DNA of 64,000 nucleotides from Blastocystis sp. Blastoise (GCA_039096225.1 JBBPEB010000005.1:877501-941500); one strand, 5' to 3'; shown: positions 19,083 through 40,545, numbered from the stretch's first letter. Notes: a model not told the origin generated them from the sequence alone. Translations and numbers: made by a program.

Positions 19083-19164
19083 GACAATTTGTCCGAGTGG
19101 TTAAGGAGGTAGACTAGAAATCTACTGGGCTTTGCCCGCGCAGGTTCGAATCCTGCAGTTGTCG
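19083..19164 (+). tRNA. tRNA-Ser (AGA)
   Basis: 82 nt with acceptor GACAATT pairing AGTTGTC, an anticodon arm GTAGA-CTAGAAA-TCTAC (anticodon AGA), a class II variable arm (GGGC-TTT-GCCC) and a TPC arm with GGTTCGAATCC. A T-rich tract follows. No intron. Confidence 0.96.
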
Positions 19165-19435
19165 AATTTTTACTATTTTTTGTAATTTAAACAAATTCTT
19201 TAGAATTCTAAAATCTAATGAAATTAATGATTTTTTTTTTCCAAAAGAAAATCGAAGAATGTATGAAATAATTTTCTATTTTTGGTTTTTTCCAATAACA
19301 CTAGAGATAAATGAAGATGTTTCTAGAAACAAAAAATGAAATAAAAAAAGGGATTGTTCTAAAAAAGAATATATATATTTAAAACTCTTAACTTAAAGTT
19401 ATTTGAATACTATTTGTTTTAGTGTTGTATTATAA
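19165..19435. promoter_or_regulatory. Upstream region of the Hsp70-TPR gene with a weak heat-shock core
   Basis: Between tRNA-Ser and the chaperone start. TTCTAGAA at 19322-19329 is a two-unit inverted TTC/GAA core, about 107 bp before the ATG. It is a minimal match and could be chance. Confidence 0.3.
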
Positions 19436-20190
19436 ATGGAAATAGAAAAAGATCAAACAATAGAAGAGAAGTCTGAAAGTCCTATTCAACAAGAATCTTC
19501 TGAAACTGTTGAAACCCCTAATAGTCCTACTTCTGTATCTTCTAATACACCTACAACTACTGTTGGTGAAGAGTCTCCTAAGGTAAAGATGGAAATAGAA
19601 GAACCTGAAGTCAAACCTCAATTTACAAAGTGTTTAGGTATTGATTTTGGTAGTCAAGAAGTTGCTTTAGCTCAAGCAGATGTTAATGAACCTCATAAAT
19701 CTTCAATTATAAGAAATAAGCTATCTCATGATACTACTTCTTGTATAGTATCTTTCCATAGAAATGAACGTTCTTATGGAGAAAATGCTAATAGTAAGAG
19801 AACATTAGTTCCTTCTTCATGCTATAATGGATTTACTTTATTAATGAAATATGAGAATAATTTAGATGATTTCTTTAATGAATATCCAGATTTTTGTTAT
19901 GATGTTGAAAAACAAGAAGATGGTCAACTTTATTTTAAAGTAAATGGAGATGAAATTATAGATAAAGTTCATGTTTCTCATTGTATTTCTATGTTATTAC
20001 AAAAGATGAAAGAAATTGCAGAATGTGAAAATAAAGATATTACTCAAAAAACAGTTCTTGCTGTTCCTGATAATCTAGATGAAATAGCTTATAAACAATT
20101 ATATGATGCTTGTATTCTTGCTGGATTTACTAATATTAGTATTGCATCTACTTCAGTCTGTCAAGCTTATAGGTATATTTTTATGATTCA

Positions 20191-20228
<38 letters not shown>

Positions 20229-21575
20229 GTTATGGTATGAAATTAAAAACATTAAATGAATTACCTGAAAATACATCCAAAAATGTTCTTTTTGTTGATC
20301 AAGTATATATTTTTTATATTTATATTGAATACGTTGTTTAGTTATTATATTTACTATTTTTAGTTATTATATTTATATCTAAATTTATATATTATAAATA
20401 TAATAATATTACTATATAGGGTCATAGTTTTACGGATGTATATTTGGTTCATTATACTCCTACTTCTTGTAAGATATTATTATCGGATAGTATTATGGTA
20501 GGTGCTAAGAATTATGATATTGCTTTATATAAATATTTTAAACAAGATATTGAAAATAAAAAGAAAGGTATAGTATTATCCTATTTAATATTATTAATAT
20601 TATATATTTATATATATATATAGTGACAATAAAATCAAAATCAAAACAAAGTTTACGTTTATTAGATAGTTGTAATAAACTAAAAGAAATGCTCAGTGGT
20701 GTGTCATCTACAAGAATCACGTGCGGAGGTGTTTGTGGTGATGACGATGTTCTTTTAGAAATCTCCAGAGCTAAAGTATTTTTTTATTTTTATTATAATT
20801 TTTTTATAGATTTTTTTATTTTTATTATTTTTTTTTATTTAAGATTTTTTTATTATTTATTAATATTTATTATTTATTATAGTTTGAAGATTTATGTCGT
20901 CCTTCCTTCAATCGTGTTGAACAATTATTAAGTTCTTTCCAACAAAAATGTACGGAGAATAATTACACAATTGATACATTAGAAGTTGTTGGTGGTGGTT
21001 GTCGTATATATATTATTATTATTATTATTATTATGTTTATTATGTTTATTATTATATATAGGTGTACCTTATATAAAGTCCCTTTTATCTTCTCTCTTCA
21101 ATACTTCCCTCTCTTATACTGTCGATAGTGCCAGTTGTATTGCTAGAGGAGCTGCCATGCTGGGTGTATACTAGTATATATACTTATTATTATTATTTAA
21201 TATATCTATTATAATCTTCTCTTTTTTAAGCTAATATATATTTATAAAAACTAAGAATATAAATAATAATAATAATAATATATATCTATATAGTCCTAAG
21301 AGTATATATGCTTGTGAAGATAGTTATCTTCTTAATCCTTCTACTTCTTCAACATATATGCCTGTAACATTATATAATCAAATAATCGAAGTCGAAGCTA
21401 AACTCAATCAACGTGATCAAAAACAACAACGATTGGCTGCTGCTCGTAACTCTATTGAAAGGTATTATTTTTATTATTTTTTTTATTATTATTTTTATTA
21501 TTATTTTTATATTTAGTCTTATTGGTGATATGAAATCTGCTCAATATTCTGCTTTAGGAGAAAAATATATTAATC

Positions 21576-21616
<41 letters not shown>

Positions 21617-21806
21617 CGTTTATTATTATTATTATCTTTAATAATCTATAGGATACGTTAAGTTCTTTATTACAAGAATATGATGATTATTTATTAGATA
21701 ATATAGATATTCCTGAAGAAAAATTAATAGAAATGAAGAAAGAATTAGAAACAAAATTACATAATACATTTAAAGACTATTTTGAAGTATATTTATATTT
21801 TATTTA

Positions 21807-21848
<42 letters not shown>

Positions 21849-22792
21849 GCAAGTTCAAATAGAAAAAGAAAAAGTTGAAAAAGAATTAGAAGCTGCTGCT
21901 AAGAAACGAGCTGAAGAAGTATATATATATAACTATATATAAACTATATATAAACTATATATATAAATAGCAAGCCTTAAGTGGTAAAGAAGATCATGAT
22001 GATCGTAAATTAACGACTGCTGCGCGTCTTCAGAAAGTAGAACGTAATAAAAAGGAGGGAAATGATCTTTTTAAAGATAAAAACTATGCCCATGCCGCCA
22101 ATCGATATGTATATTTTTATTTTTTTATTGATTTATTTATTTATGATTAAATTTATATTATATTATTTGTTATTAGAGTTATTATTAACATTAAATTTAT
22201 TTATTGTATTATTAACATGAAATTTTTATATATTATGTATATATAATATATATAGGTTCAAGCTTTAACTCATTGTGGTAAGTTTTTCGATTTGAATGAA
22301 GAGGATAAGAAGACAGTTCAGGATTATCGTCTTTCTCTTTATCTTAATCTTGCTCAATGTTATATTAAACTAGAGAAATATGATAAAGCTATTGATAATT
22401 GTAATTATGCTATTGCTATTGATGCTAATAATGTTAAAGCATTGTATGTATATTATTATTTATTATTTATTTATTATTATTATTATGATATATTTATTAT
22501 TATTATGATAATTTATTTATAATAATAATAATTATTATTATTAATCTATAGATATCGACGTGCTCTTTGTTATGATAAGAAGAAACAATATATGGATTGT
22601 AAGAAAGATATTACACAACTTCTTAAATTGAATGCAGGTATATATATATATATTATTGATATATCTTATTTCTATATTCTAATTATTATAGAAGATGCTA
22701 GTGTCAAGAAATTAGCAGAGAAAAATGCTCTTGATGTAAAAAAAATTGAAATGAAAAGAAAAGAAATGGCTAAAAGAATGTTTGGTAACTAA
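19436..22792 (+). CDS. Hsp110/Hsp70-like ATPase fused to a C-terminal TPR domain
   Basis: Multi-exon gene; exon 1 is 19436-20172. The first 62 residues are acidic and disordered. An Hsp110-type nucleotide-binding domain follows: KCLGIDFGSQEVALAQAD (phosphate 1), NVLFVDQGHSFTDV across an intron (phosphate 2), LEVVGGGCRVPYIKSLL (adenosine motif) and ASCIARGAAMLGVY. It then passes straight to helical lid-like sequence (LNQRDQKQQRLAAARNSIES) and a long coiled coil. I find no beta-sandwich substrate domain. The C-terminus has three TPRs: KKEGNDLFKDKNYAHAANRY, LYLNLAQCYIKLEKYDKAI and KALYRRALCYDKKKQYMDC. They carry the K..GN / N / K..R residues of the carboxylate clamp that binds EEVD tails of Hsp90/Hsp70. 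It is likely a cytosolic co-chaperone. Stop at 22790-22792. Confidence 0.85.
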
Positions 22793-22808
22793 AAGAATGT
22801 TTGGTAAC
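22771..22808 (+). repeat. 19-bp tandem duplication across the stop codon
   Basis: TAAAAGAATGTTTGGTAAC occurs twice back to back (22771-22789 and 22790-22808). The last residues of the chaperone are therefore repeated in DNA, but the second copy begins with the stop. Confidence 0.95.
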
Positions 22809-23692
22809 TAAAAGAAATTTCTTAATCTGAATATTTTTTCATCATTTTATTCTCATCTTTTTTATTTATTTTAATTTTAATTTTACTGTTATTCTAACAG
22901 TGTAGAATTCATTTCTTATTTTATTCTTCTTTTTTCTCTTTTTCAAATCCTATTATCTATTACTATTTCTAGTTGTTATCTAAATATTTTCTATAACTAG
23001 CATTCATCCAATTTATCGAGTTATTTATCATTCTCCTTTATGATTTTTCCGTTTGTTCTTCACTTGTTTTGTTTTCCATTACTTTTATAAACTCAAAGAT
23101 CTACAAAAAAAATATCAAATAAACAATCTAGACGTGTTTTTCACAAATAAGCATCTTAATATTAGATTGATTCCAATAAAATAAAATTTACAGTAGAAGA
23201 TGACCTTAATCAGTTTTAAAAACTCAATATAAACGTATTCTACGTAATAAAACGATAATTATAATATAGCATAGACAAAAATAAATAAAATAATAAAAAG
23301 ATGATTTAAAAGATAATAATCTATCTACAGAAAGATGACTCATAGTTTTTAAAAGGTTCTTTAGAATAAAAATCATGATTATCGAAATAGAACAAGCGAG
23401 TAAAACAAAATATTTACGATTTTTCGCACTGTAAGGAAAAAATTATCAAAAATGGAAGCCACAATTTTAAGAATATTTTTTGATCTCTAGAAATAGTATA
23501 AGGACTTTTCATAATATTATTTTATAAGAAAGGTTATCTACTTTATACTGTTTATTGAATTCTTCAGAAAAAATAGTAACTCCCTGTTACATCAAAATCT
23601 TGTTGACATCTTTTTTTGTCATTTGCTCATAAAAGTAAACAACAAACACTTATTGCGTATAGACTCTTCAAAAACCTATATCAAATCTCACT
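22793..23692. other. Intergenic, no gene seen
   Basis: About 900 bases without a supportable ORF or RNA. It contains one chance copy of TTGTTTTGTT (23064-23073), the motif used by the right-hand element. Confidence 0.55.
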
Positions 23693-28745
<5,053 letters not shown>

Positions 28746-30001
28746 TTTATTTCTACTCTTTATAATCTTATTATAGACTACTATTATTTGTTCTATATTT
28801 ATATATTTTAAATCATCATATCTATCATAATTGTTTTTTTTTACATCTTTATTTTTTTTTATCTGCATACAAATTTTCTGATTTGTTCAAAATTTATTTT
28901 TATATTTTTATTTATCACACGCTTTATATTAATAACTTCTAAATCTCCTTTTCTTTTTTTAATTTTATATGATATATCTGGATCTACTCTTCGATCATTT
29001 TTAACCATTTCCATTTTTAAATTTATTAATTGTTCTTATTTTAACTCTGATCTACCTTTATACTTTTAGATCCTCTATTTTGTTCGAGTGCTCTATTTAC
29101 ATTGTATTTGTTAATTCTAATATATTGTTTTCGTTCATTATTTATATTAATTCGATACAAGAAATCATAAAGTTAATGTTTTTAATTATTAAAATAAAAA
29201 AAAATACTGTTCAATACATATTTAATAAATTAGACTCAAAAACGAAATTCTAGAAAAAAAAAACATAGTTTGTTTACTTGCAGTTTTTTGTTTTGGTTAT
29301 TATCCTGAATATAGTGTCTAAATTAAATAAAAAATTGCATTTTGCATATATATATATTCTTGTATTGTATATATAATAATACCTTTAATATAGAAAGTAT
29401 AATTCCATAAACATATGTTTTTATTAGTATTATTAAAAAGTATTATTTCTAGAAATACTAACTTGAAAGATTCTATAAATCTTTAAAATGATTTTTACTA
29501 ATATTATTACAACTTGGTTGAATATGAAATTAAAAACAGTGAATATAAAGAAGTTTATATATAAGGATTATCATTCCCATTCTTTTAGAAATCATATATG
29601 ATTGAATAAAAGTTTTTATGAATCATCTATGACTTTTCAAATGAATGATTTTCAAACAAAATTGTAATGGAGACGTTGGCATAATATAATAAAATTATTT
29701 AGTATATTATTTATTACAAAAAGAATATACTTTATTGATAAAAAGAAAGAAACAATACTTTTCTAGCAATTGTTTTCAAAGGGGAAATCAATGAGATTTT
29801 GTCCTCAAATCTCGCATATATATATAGGACTTTAATATAAAAACTAAAAAATACTTTTATAAAAGTAAAAAAACATGATTATCAAGATTTTTTAAAGTGG
29901 TTAAAAAGTGTTTTGTATTCTAATAGGGACAGGGGAAAACGGAATACCATTTATAGAAGATATTTGAAACAAAAAATTATTCTATTTCGTTTTTATTCAA
30001 A
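28746..30001. other. Intergenic, no gene seen
   Basis: About 1.26 kb of A/T-rich sequence. No ORF with family resemblance, no tRNA. A short GC-richer patch (GGGACAGGGGAAAACGG, 29927-29943) lies 60 bases upstream of the next start and may be promoter sequence. Confidence 0.5.
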
Positions 30002-32247
30002 ATGAAATATTCAAGTATTGTTTTTGTTTTAGTTCTCATTGTTGAGATTTCTGCTTCAACATATTGTGCTTTCCCATCTTCTTATCGTGTAATTGTGTTT
30101 CATTCTGGTTTTATTAATACTATTAGGCGACTACAACTCAAAAATGTGTTGACATACCTAATCTAGCTCATGATTATTTTGACATTGCTGCCATGAAAGG
30201 TGAAGACGAACATAGTCAATTGTTAATTGAGCCAGAAACTGGATTTGCTAAGTTAGAATTTAATGATTTATATAAAGCTGATGGTTCTGTTTTTTCATCT
30301 AAATTTATGGAATATAAACAAGTATTTTCTTTATCCACTTTTATTTCTGTTATACATATTATTCTACTGTTTTTATATTCAATAAAATGAAAACTATATA
30401 TATTCACGTATTGTTATCTATGAATTTATATATATATATATATAAAGGTTGGTTTTGTATTTTGTGAATATAATGAGAGAGTACCTTATTCAGGTGGTGG
30501 TTGGCTTGCAGATCCTTTATTGGATATTCGCGGGGATAATATACCTTTGTCTAAAGAATATTCTCAAGTATATCTCTTTGTTATTTTTTATTAATATATA
30601 TTATGTATTATTTGTTTATATATATTATGTATTATTTGTTTATATATATTTAGATATTATTTGTTTATATATATTTAGATATTATTTGTTTATATATATT
30701 TAGATATTATTTGTTTATATATATTTAGATATTATTTGTTTATATATATTTTATATTATTTGTTTATATATAGATATTATTTGTTTATATATATTATATA
30801 TCCTATATTTAGACATTATATGTTTATATTCATGTACCTCGTGAAATCTCTGCAGGTATATATAAAGGAAATGTAACATTAACGATTAATAAGGATGTCC
30901 ATGCTATTCCTATGACTATCGAAGTATGGGATATTACTGTACCTACAGTTGCAGATGCTGTTATGAGTAGTTCTATGGTTATGGAGTATCTAATAATAAT
31001 CATAATAATTGAATAATAATTGAATAATAATCATAATCATAATCATAATCATAATCATAATATTTTAAGTTTTTCTTTAATATACTGCTTCTATATTTAT
31101 TGATCATATATATTATTTTTATATATATTTATATTTATATTAGAACTTCTTCTTTAAATACTCAGTATCCAGGAAAAGGATATGAAATGAAATGGAAATA
31201 TATGGATATGTCCACTGCTCACAGAATGCCTCCTTCACGTATATATATAGGAACACCTAGAGATTGGGAAGAACTAGAATATGTGTATATTATTAATATA
31301 TAAGGAATCTATATTGTGTTTATGAATCATTTGAATATAGTTTTAATAAAAACTTTATAATATAATACTCATAATCATAATAGTAGTATTATATTTATTA
31401 ATAATACTATATATATATAGTACAAAGACTGGTATTCGTCATCGCTCCATTCAACAAGTCAGTAATCTCTGGGGAGTCAGCGATTGTCAGTATACGGATG
31501 AATATGTGAAGAAAGTTATTGATTTACTTACTCCTGTAATGAAAAATCTTACTGAGGAAGGTATATATACTTTATATTTCATAATCTATATATATATTTC
31601 AATTTCTTGTAATAATCCTATTTAATATATATTATGTATAAATTTTCTTCGTTAATTATATAAACTAAAAAAATAAAATATAGCTTTGTATATATATGGT
31701 AATATTCTACTGATTCTATAAATAGGCAGTATTAGTAATCATTATGTTTATGGATTTGATGAAAGAGAACAAAGTGAATGTGAAGAAGGCATTCGTAAAT
31801 TATATGGAGCTCTTAAAGAAGCTTTCCCGGGTTTAAAAACAATGGCGGTATTAAATTGGGAGTTAATGCCAATTGACTTACCTGTTGATATATGGGTCTT
31901 ACAATATCAAGTATGTATTATATTCATTTTTTATTATTATATGTTCATTATTATTTTTTATATCTTATATTTATTCTTTATTATTTTATGCTCATTATAA
32001 TTATATTAATTATATGTTTATTATTATTATTGTTTATATTATTATATTTTATATTTATTTAATTAATCACTGTTCAATATTACAATTTTATATTATCTTC
32101 TTTAATATATTTTATCTTCTATATATATACTAGTTATATGAGAAACAAGTAGATAATATTCAAAAGTGGGTGGCTGCAGGAAAAGAGTTCTGGATGTATC
32201 ATTGTATTGAACCATCTAGAAATGGATATATATCCTTTCTCTATTAT

Positions 32248-32298
<51 letters not shown>

Positions 32299-32389
32299 TC
32301 TTATATTTCCTTCACTATTAACCTCAATGCATTTAATGAGAATTCACTCGCTAATGCTCGTCTTCTCTTCTGGTATCCCATGGATAAAC

Positions 32390-32426
<37 letters not shown>

Positions 32427-33022
32427 TATTATATTCATATAATAATTATATATATTTCTATAGGTTACTGGTTGGCTATATTATGCCACTGTGATCTATA
32501 ATAATTACCCTGGTCGTGGTACTAAGCCTAATACGCATAGAATAGGAGATACCGCCTTTACAGACTTCCCTCCCGCCAATTATATTTGGGATCCTAGAAC
32601 CGATATCTATGCTAATGGGGATGGGTATATATATAGAATATCATATATATATATTATAAATAATACCATATACATATTTTAAATAATATATATTTATTGA
32701 ACGACAACTAATTATATTCATTCCTATATTAATTAAATTATTTTATTCGATTATTATAAAATACTTATATTATTACTATTATATATATGTATGTAGTCAA
32801 TGGATATATCCAGGTGAATCTGGTCCTATTGATTCTCAACGTTTATGTAGTCTTCAAGATGGAATGGAAGATTTCGAATTAATGAAAATGTTAGATCCTG
32901 AAGTTGCTAAACCACTTATTCATAAGTTAGTTCGATCGGCTATTGATCATACAGATGATGCTCAATTATTAGAACAAGTTAGAAGAGAAGCAGCGAAACT
33001 TATTTTAGAAAAGAAACATTAA
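30002..33022 (+). CDS. Secreted DUF4091/GH123-like glycoside hydrolase (multi-exon)
   Basis: Exon 1 (30002-30088) encodes a signal peptide (MKYSSIVFVLVLIVEISAST); a 38-nt intron follows. The N-terminal half (LYVYIHVPREISAGIYKGNV, IPMTIEVWDITVP) is the beta-sandwich usually found before the catalytic barrel. The catalytic part has HYVYGFDERE near 31745, matching the Asp-Glu pair of GH123 N-acetylgalactosaminidases and DUF4091 proteins. It then has LLFWYPMDKPVTGWLYYATV and, near the end, NGDG..WIYPGESGPIDSQR with LQDGMEDFELMKML, the family signature. About nine exons. Expected to act on an extracellular or lysosomal amino sugar; the exact substrate is unknown. One intron (about 30570-30812) holds a 25-bp tandem repeat. 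Stop TAA 33020-33022. Confidence 0.8.
30600..30790. repeat. About 25-bp tandem repeat in intron
   Basis: Repeated TATTTGTTTATATATATT and TAGATAT units, six or seven copies, inside an intron of the DUF4091 gene. Confidence 0.85.
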
Positions 33023-33621
33023 GAAATATGGAATTAATATATATCGTTATATTATAGAAAAAACTTTGTTTATTTTTATTGACTGCTATCATAACATTTA
33101 TAAAAGGAAACATATGGAAGAAATGAGTATATTTTAGTCGACCAAATAAAATATTTAGTAAAGGAAAATTGATAGACACAAGGAATTGAATGATCTCAAC
33201 ATAAATATAAATTATTTCAAAGTCTGAATTCAATAAACAGTGTCATTGAACTCTCTATAAAAATTAGAAACAAAAATCTATAGACATATCCTATTTTTGA
33301 TAATGAATTAGTAAAATGATTATATAAAAAGACTTCTAGACTATATAGAGTAATTCCAAAATCCATTTCTAATCATAAGCTATACAATTTAATTCAATAT
33401 AGAAATGTAGAAAACAATTAGTTTTATAATGTAAGAAATATAATATTATAAGATATATTTTAACGACAAAAAACGCATGGTTAATATAGACATATTAATG
33501 CAGAATAAAAAAATAATGAAAATAGCTGCAAAATAATGAATTAAAAAAATATATGGAATTATTACATTGATTATGTTATACAATATTCCTCGAATAGCTG
33601 ACAAATTGTTTTCTTGTAGGT
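33023..33621. other. Intergenic, no protein gene seen
   Basis: About 600 bases of A/T-rich sequence between the hydrolase stop and tRNA-Asp. No supportable feature. Confidence 0.55.
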
Positions 33622-33693
33622 TCCGTGGTAGTATAGTGGCTAGTATCTCCGCCTGTCACGCGGATGACCGGGGTTCAATTCCCCGCCACGGAG
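33622..33693 (+). tRNA. tRNA-Asp (GTC)
   Basis: 72 nt with acceptor TCCGTGG/CCACGGA, D-loop TAGTATAGTGGCTAGTA, anticodon loop CTGTCAC (GTC) and TPC arm GGGGTTCAATTCCCC. Followed by a T-rich stretch (TTTTCTTTTTC) fit for Pol III termination. No intron. Confidence 0.97.
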
Positions 33694-34189
33694 TTTTCTT
33701 TTTCATTAATAGTTTTTTTAATTTTTTTTTTAAATTTTTAAAATTTTTTTTGATAACATAACAAACCATTAGAATTTTTCTTTATATAATTATAACATAC
33801 ATAAAACAATAAAAACAAATAATCAACAACTATTCATCGTTTTCCAATTCTAGTAATGCGTCAAGATTATCCATATCGATGTTGCCATTATCCTATATAT
33901 ATAACATAAATATAGATCAGGATACGATTATAAGATAAATAAATGATTCTATGATATAGTAAACAAGATAAAACACTTACATAATTTTGTTGTGTTTGTG
34001 ATTCCGATGAAACAGTAGTTGAATTCTGTGCAATATTTTGATTTACAGATGATTCGCTCGATATTATATTATTCTTCGGTATTTCTGTACTCATATTATT
34101 TGATAGGCTGACTTGTGATTGTATATTATCATTATTAGAAGACTGATTTGAAGAAATAGGTATAATTGTATTTGTATTGATATCATTAT

Positions 34190-34412
34190 TGATAGTTTTA
34201 TTGTTATCTATATCTATATTTGTATTACTAGCATTATCTATATTTTTATTAATATCATTATCTATATCTATATTAATAACATTATCTATATCTATATCTA
34301 TATTCTTATTAATATCATTATCTATATCATTATCTATATCTATATCTATATTCTTATTAATATCATTATCTATATCTATATCTATATTCTTATTAATATC
34401 ATTATCTATATC
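34190..34412 (-). repeat. Coding ATCTAT/ATTAATATC repeat in the TIPIN-like gene
   Basis: Repeats of TATCTATATCTATATTCTTA and TTAATATCATTA on the plus strand encode Asp/Ile/Asn/Lys runs on the minus strand. The plus-strand ORF across the same bases is the antisense shadow. Confidence 0.8.
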
Positions 34413-35765
34413 TATGGGATGTTCTATTAATTCGGAAGAGATCGGAATACTGTTATTTGAAGATATAAATACAGAGGGTGCGTCATTAGGGGAACTAATT
34501 GATTTAGATAATGATTCAGATAGTGGTCTATACTTATATACATAAATTGAATAAAAAGGAATAAATATTAATAAATAGAATGAATAATAATATATATTAA
34601 TGAAATTTTAAAAAAATAAATATTAAAAAAATAGAATGAATAATAATATATATTAATGGAATTAAAAAAAAATGTTAAAAGAATAGAATGAATAATAATA
34701 TATAAATCAAATAAATAAAAATAAAAAAAATGAATACAAATATATATATACTGTTGAGTATTTGTGACATTAGAAGCAGTACTATTATTAAGAGAATCAA
34801 TATAAGGTTGTTCTTCTTTCTTTCTTAATCCTGCCATATGTTCACGTATTAATTGTTTAGACATCGAGGTCTCTACCTATAAAACATATATATATATATA
34901 TTACACATTATAAGCTATAAAAAAATAATAATAATTATAAAAAAACATAATTCATATAAAGACTGTAAATAGAAAATAATATGTATATATGTATATACTT
35001 GTGAAATAACATCAACAAATGGTTTTCTGGAATATAAATGTAAACACCAATCTTTATATAATGATATAAGTAATTCTGTTTTTTTGGCCTATATAGTATA
35101 TAGATTCATTACACATGTATCTATACATTATTTATTATAAATATGATACATAATGAAAACATATATACTGTTGATTTATGTTTATGAAATGGAGTTTTGG
35201 AAACTTTCTCCACAAGAGCGTCAATACCTTTATTTTCAACAAGTGAAACTACATTAAATGGCTCTGCTTTCTTAGCTAATTTCTTTTTGACATCTGAAGC
35301 AATTTTTTTCATAGCTGCATCATCTAATGATGTATTTGTATCAAATGAAGACCCAAACACTAATCAAATAATGAGAAATATATATTTAGATACAGCTTTT
35401 TCTTGGTGATTCTTCATTCTGAGATTCCTTATTATCATTCTCATCATTTGAAAAAGAATAATGAAGGTCTTGAGACTCATCATATGTTGAATCTATATAA
35501 AAAAAACATTTTTTTGATAAAATAAATAAGGAATTTTACTATATGGTTTATTTTTCAATGGTGACGAGAAACTATAACTCATTTTAATTCGGAATACAAC
35601 AATAAAAGCAGATAAAACAGAAACAACTTTGAATTGGCGGGAGTTTTTTTAGAAAAGAGGGCAAAATGTAAAATCAAGATTATTTGGCACTTTCTGAATA
35701 AAACAATCAATTGTGTCGTCAAGAGCTTTTTCTCATTCGAATAAATATATATCTTATGTATAGAG

Positions 35766-38012
<2,247 letters not shown>

Positions 38013-38629
38013 TATATATATATATATATAATGTTTATTTTAGAAATTTATTATGTTTTTTTATTTTCCATCTTTTTTTCTTTTTATATTACTTATGAAA
38101 GAGATCTTTGTGTAATATCCCAGAATGATCATATTATGACATTTCATCTGTTCATCTAAGTGTGTTTCCTTTTTCGATGATAAATTAAAATTTAAAAAAA
38201 AAAATTTAATCCACAAATAAGATATTATAAGCAATAAACATGGAAACTTGTTTTAATCAACCAATTATTTGAAATAAAATACTTAGATAATACTCAAAAA
38301 GCTTTCAAGTTTGTTGTTAATCGTATTTATATCAAAGATTGCATTTAGCAGCTATAAACAAATGAATTCAAACAAATTATAAGGTATCAACACAACAAAA
38401 AGATTGATAATTTTTGAAATATTGTTTATGAAGTTCTAATGTCCCTGAAAATATTAATTACCTTAAAATAATTTTAAGATAGCAAGAGCAATTCAATTAA
38501 GAAAACGAAGAAAAATGAAGAATGAAAATATTGAATTTTTCAGTAATCCAATACTCTTTTTCCATGAAGATAACTCGAGGAGTAAAAAATAGTGTTTTCT
38601 CTAGATATCTTAATTAAACTGTTATTACG
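38013..38629. other. Intergenic, no gene seen
   Basis: About 617 bases, A/T-rich, holding the promoter of the next giant surface protein gene. No feature seen beyond A and T tracts. Confidence 0.55.
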
Positions 38630-40469
38630 ATGATCAAGTATTTTATACTCTTCTCTGTAGTTATTCTTGCATGTATGACTATCTGATATTAATAATAATA
38701 TGCATATTAAAGGTTATGCTTGTGATCAAGGAGAAATTCCACTCTTAGTTACAAAAGTATATGGTAATAAGGCTTGGCATGAGTCATGCGAGGTATGGGA
38801 TGGCAATATAGGAACTGGAAAGCTTCTTGGATCCTTTCAAGGAGAGGATGAAAAAGATTGGACTTATGAACAATTTGAAGCTTGTATCCTTCCTGGAAAT
38901 ATCTCTATAGCAATGCACGCAAAGTATCATTTATTATTATATTATTTTAGAATAAAATCTTCTCTTTTAAATTTTTTTTTGACATTTTTCTATATATATA
39001 TAATTATTATTATTATTTTATTATTAAGATATGGAAATGGTTGGGGAAGTGATAGTTATCAGCCTTATGTAGAGATTATGATAGGCCGTTCAAAGTATTA
39101 TAAAACATATATGCCTTATCGATTTGATGAGACATACGAGCATGATAATTCTACAACAACAAGTATATTATTCTATTTATTTCTTATATATATATATATA
39201 TATTTCTAGTAAGCCTAACGGATCCCTTTGGTTCTCTTTGGAAATTGAGTGATATTCCTTATTCATCACCTGTATGGACAAAACCCTCCTTTGACGATTC
39301 TGATTGGTCGACATACCCTGGAGGATCCCTCCCCGTGTTAACAGAAGTCACTCGATATTATAGACGCCAAGTTAGTATACAGGATATAGAAAACATATCA
39401 ACTTTCTATTTCAATTTCTATACTAATGGAGGTGTTATTCTATATATACAAGGTCAAGAAATCTATAGAAAGAACCTCCCTAAGTATGATTTATTATTAT
39501 TATTTACTTTTCCATTATTATTATTATTATTATGTTTTTTCATTATTAGTATTGTAATTTTTTTTTCTATTATTGTTATTATATGTTTTTTCATAATTAT
39601 TAAAACTATGGACTTTTTTATTTTCATTATTATTTTTTTTTATTATTATTATTTTCATTATTATTATGAGTATATTTATAATATATATATAGAGGTGAGA
39701 TCAACCCTTATACGTATGCTGTTGGAATCAAACAACAAAATATCACTTTACAAACGTATTCTATATCTATATATATATATTACGTTACTATAATAATATC
39801 ATTGTTATATTTCTTTAGTATTGCTATTAGTAAACATTTTTTTCATGCTTCTACATCTATTACTATTGCTCTTGAAATCCATTTATTTGATTTCGAATCA
39901 TTTATTCCCGTAAATAACTTGGATCCATTCGATGCATTCTTAAGTCCTTTTATTATGAAAAATAGCTGTATGTATATATATATATCACTAATTATATTTA
40001 TTACTGTATATTTATATTAATTTATATATATATATATATGTCACTAATAATATTTATTATTATGTATTTATATTACTTTATATATAGCCTGTACGAATTC
40101 TCTCTTCTATTATGGTACAGGTGACAGTATTCCTGAAGGAGAAAAAGGTCATAAAGTTAATACTGTCTTCCAAGAAATAAGTTCTAGTTATTTTACTACA
40201 AATAAAACCCATACTCCTGTTTTCTATTATATACTTCCTAATCATCTTTCAGAAGTGATTACTTCTTATTCTGTCATGTCTTCTCTTGATACTGCGTATA
40301 GTGACCCTCTTTCTTGGTCTATTTATGGGTCAGTTGATAATAATACATGGTTTCAAATAGATTATCAAGAAAATGTCCATTTCAAACTTCGACAAGAAAA
40401 ACATGTTTATTCATTAATAAGCAATTATCACCCTTTCTCTATATATAAACTTGAAATATGTATGTTTTG

Positions 40470-40545
<76 letters not shown>

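Noticed and set aside
21175-21298. A hidden exon for the Hsp70 substrate-binding sandwich
   Set aside because: The gap is about 120 nt of TA/TAA-rich sequence, far too short and not coding.
32207-32494. ORF running through the DUF4091 gene
   Set aside because: It reads through a (TA)n intron in a different frame; the true frame gives LLFWYPMDKPVTGWLYYATV across the splice.
34177-34545. Ile/Leu/Ser-rich plus-strand ORF resembling membrane sequence
   Set aside because: Antisense of the Asp/Asn/Ile repeat in the TIPIN-like gene.
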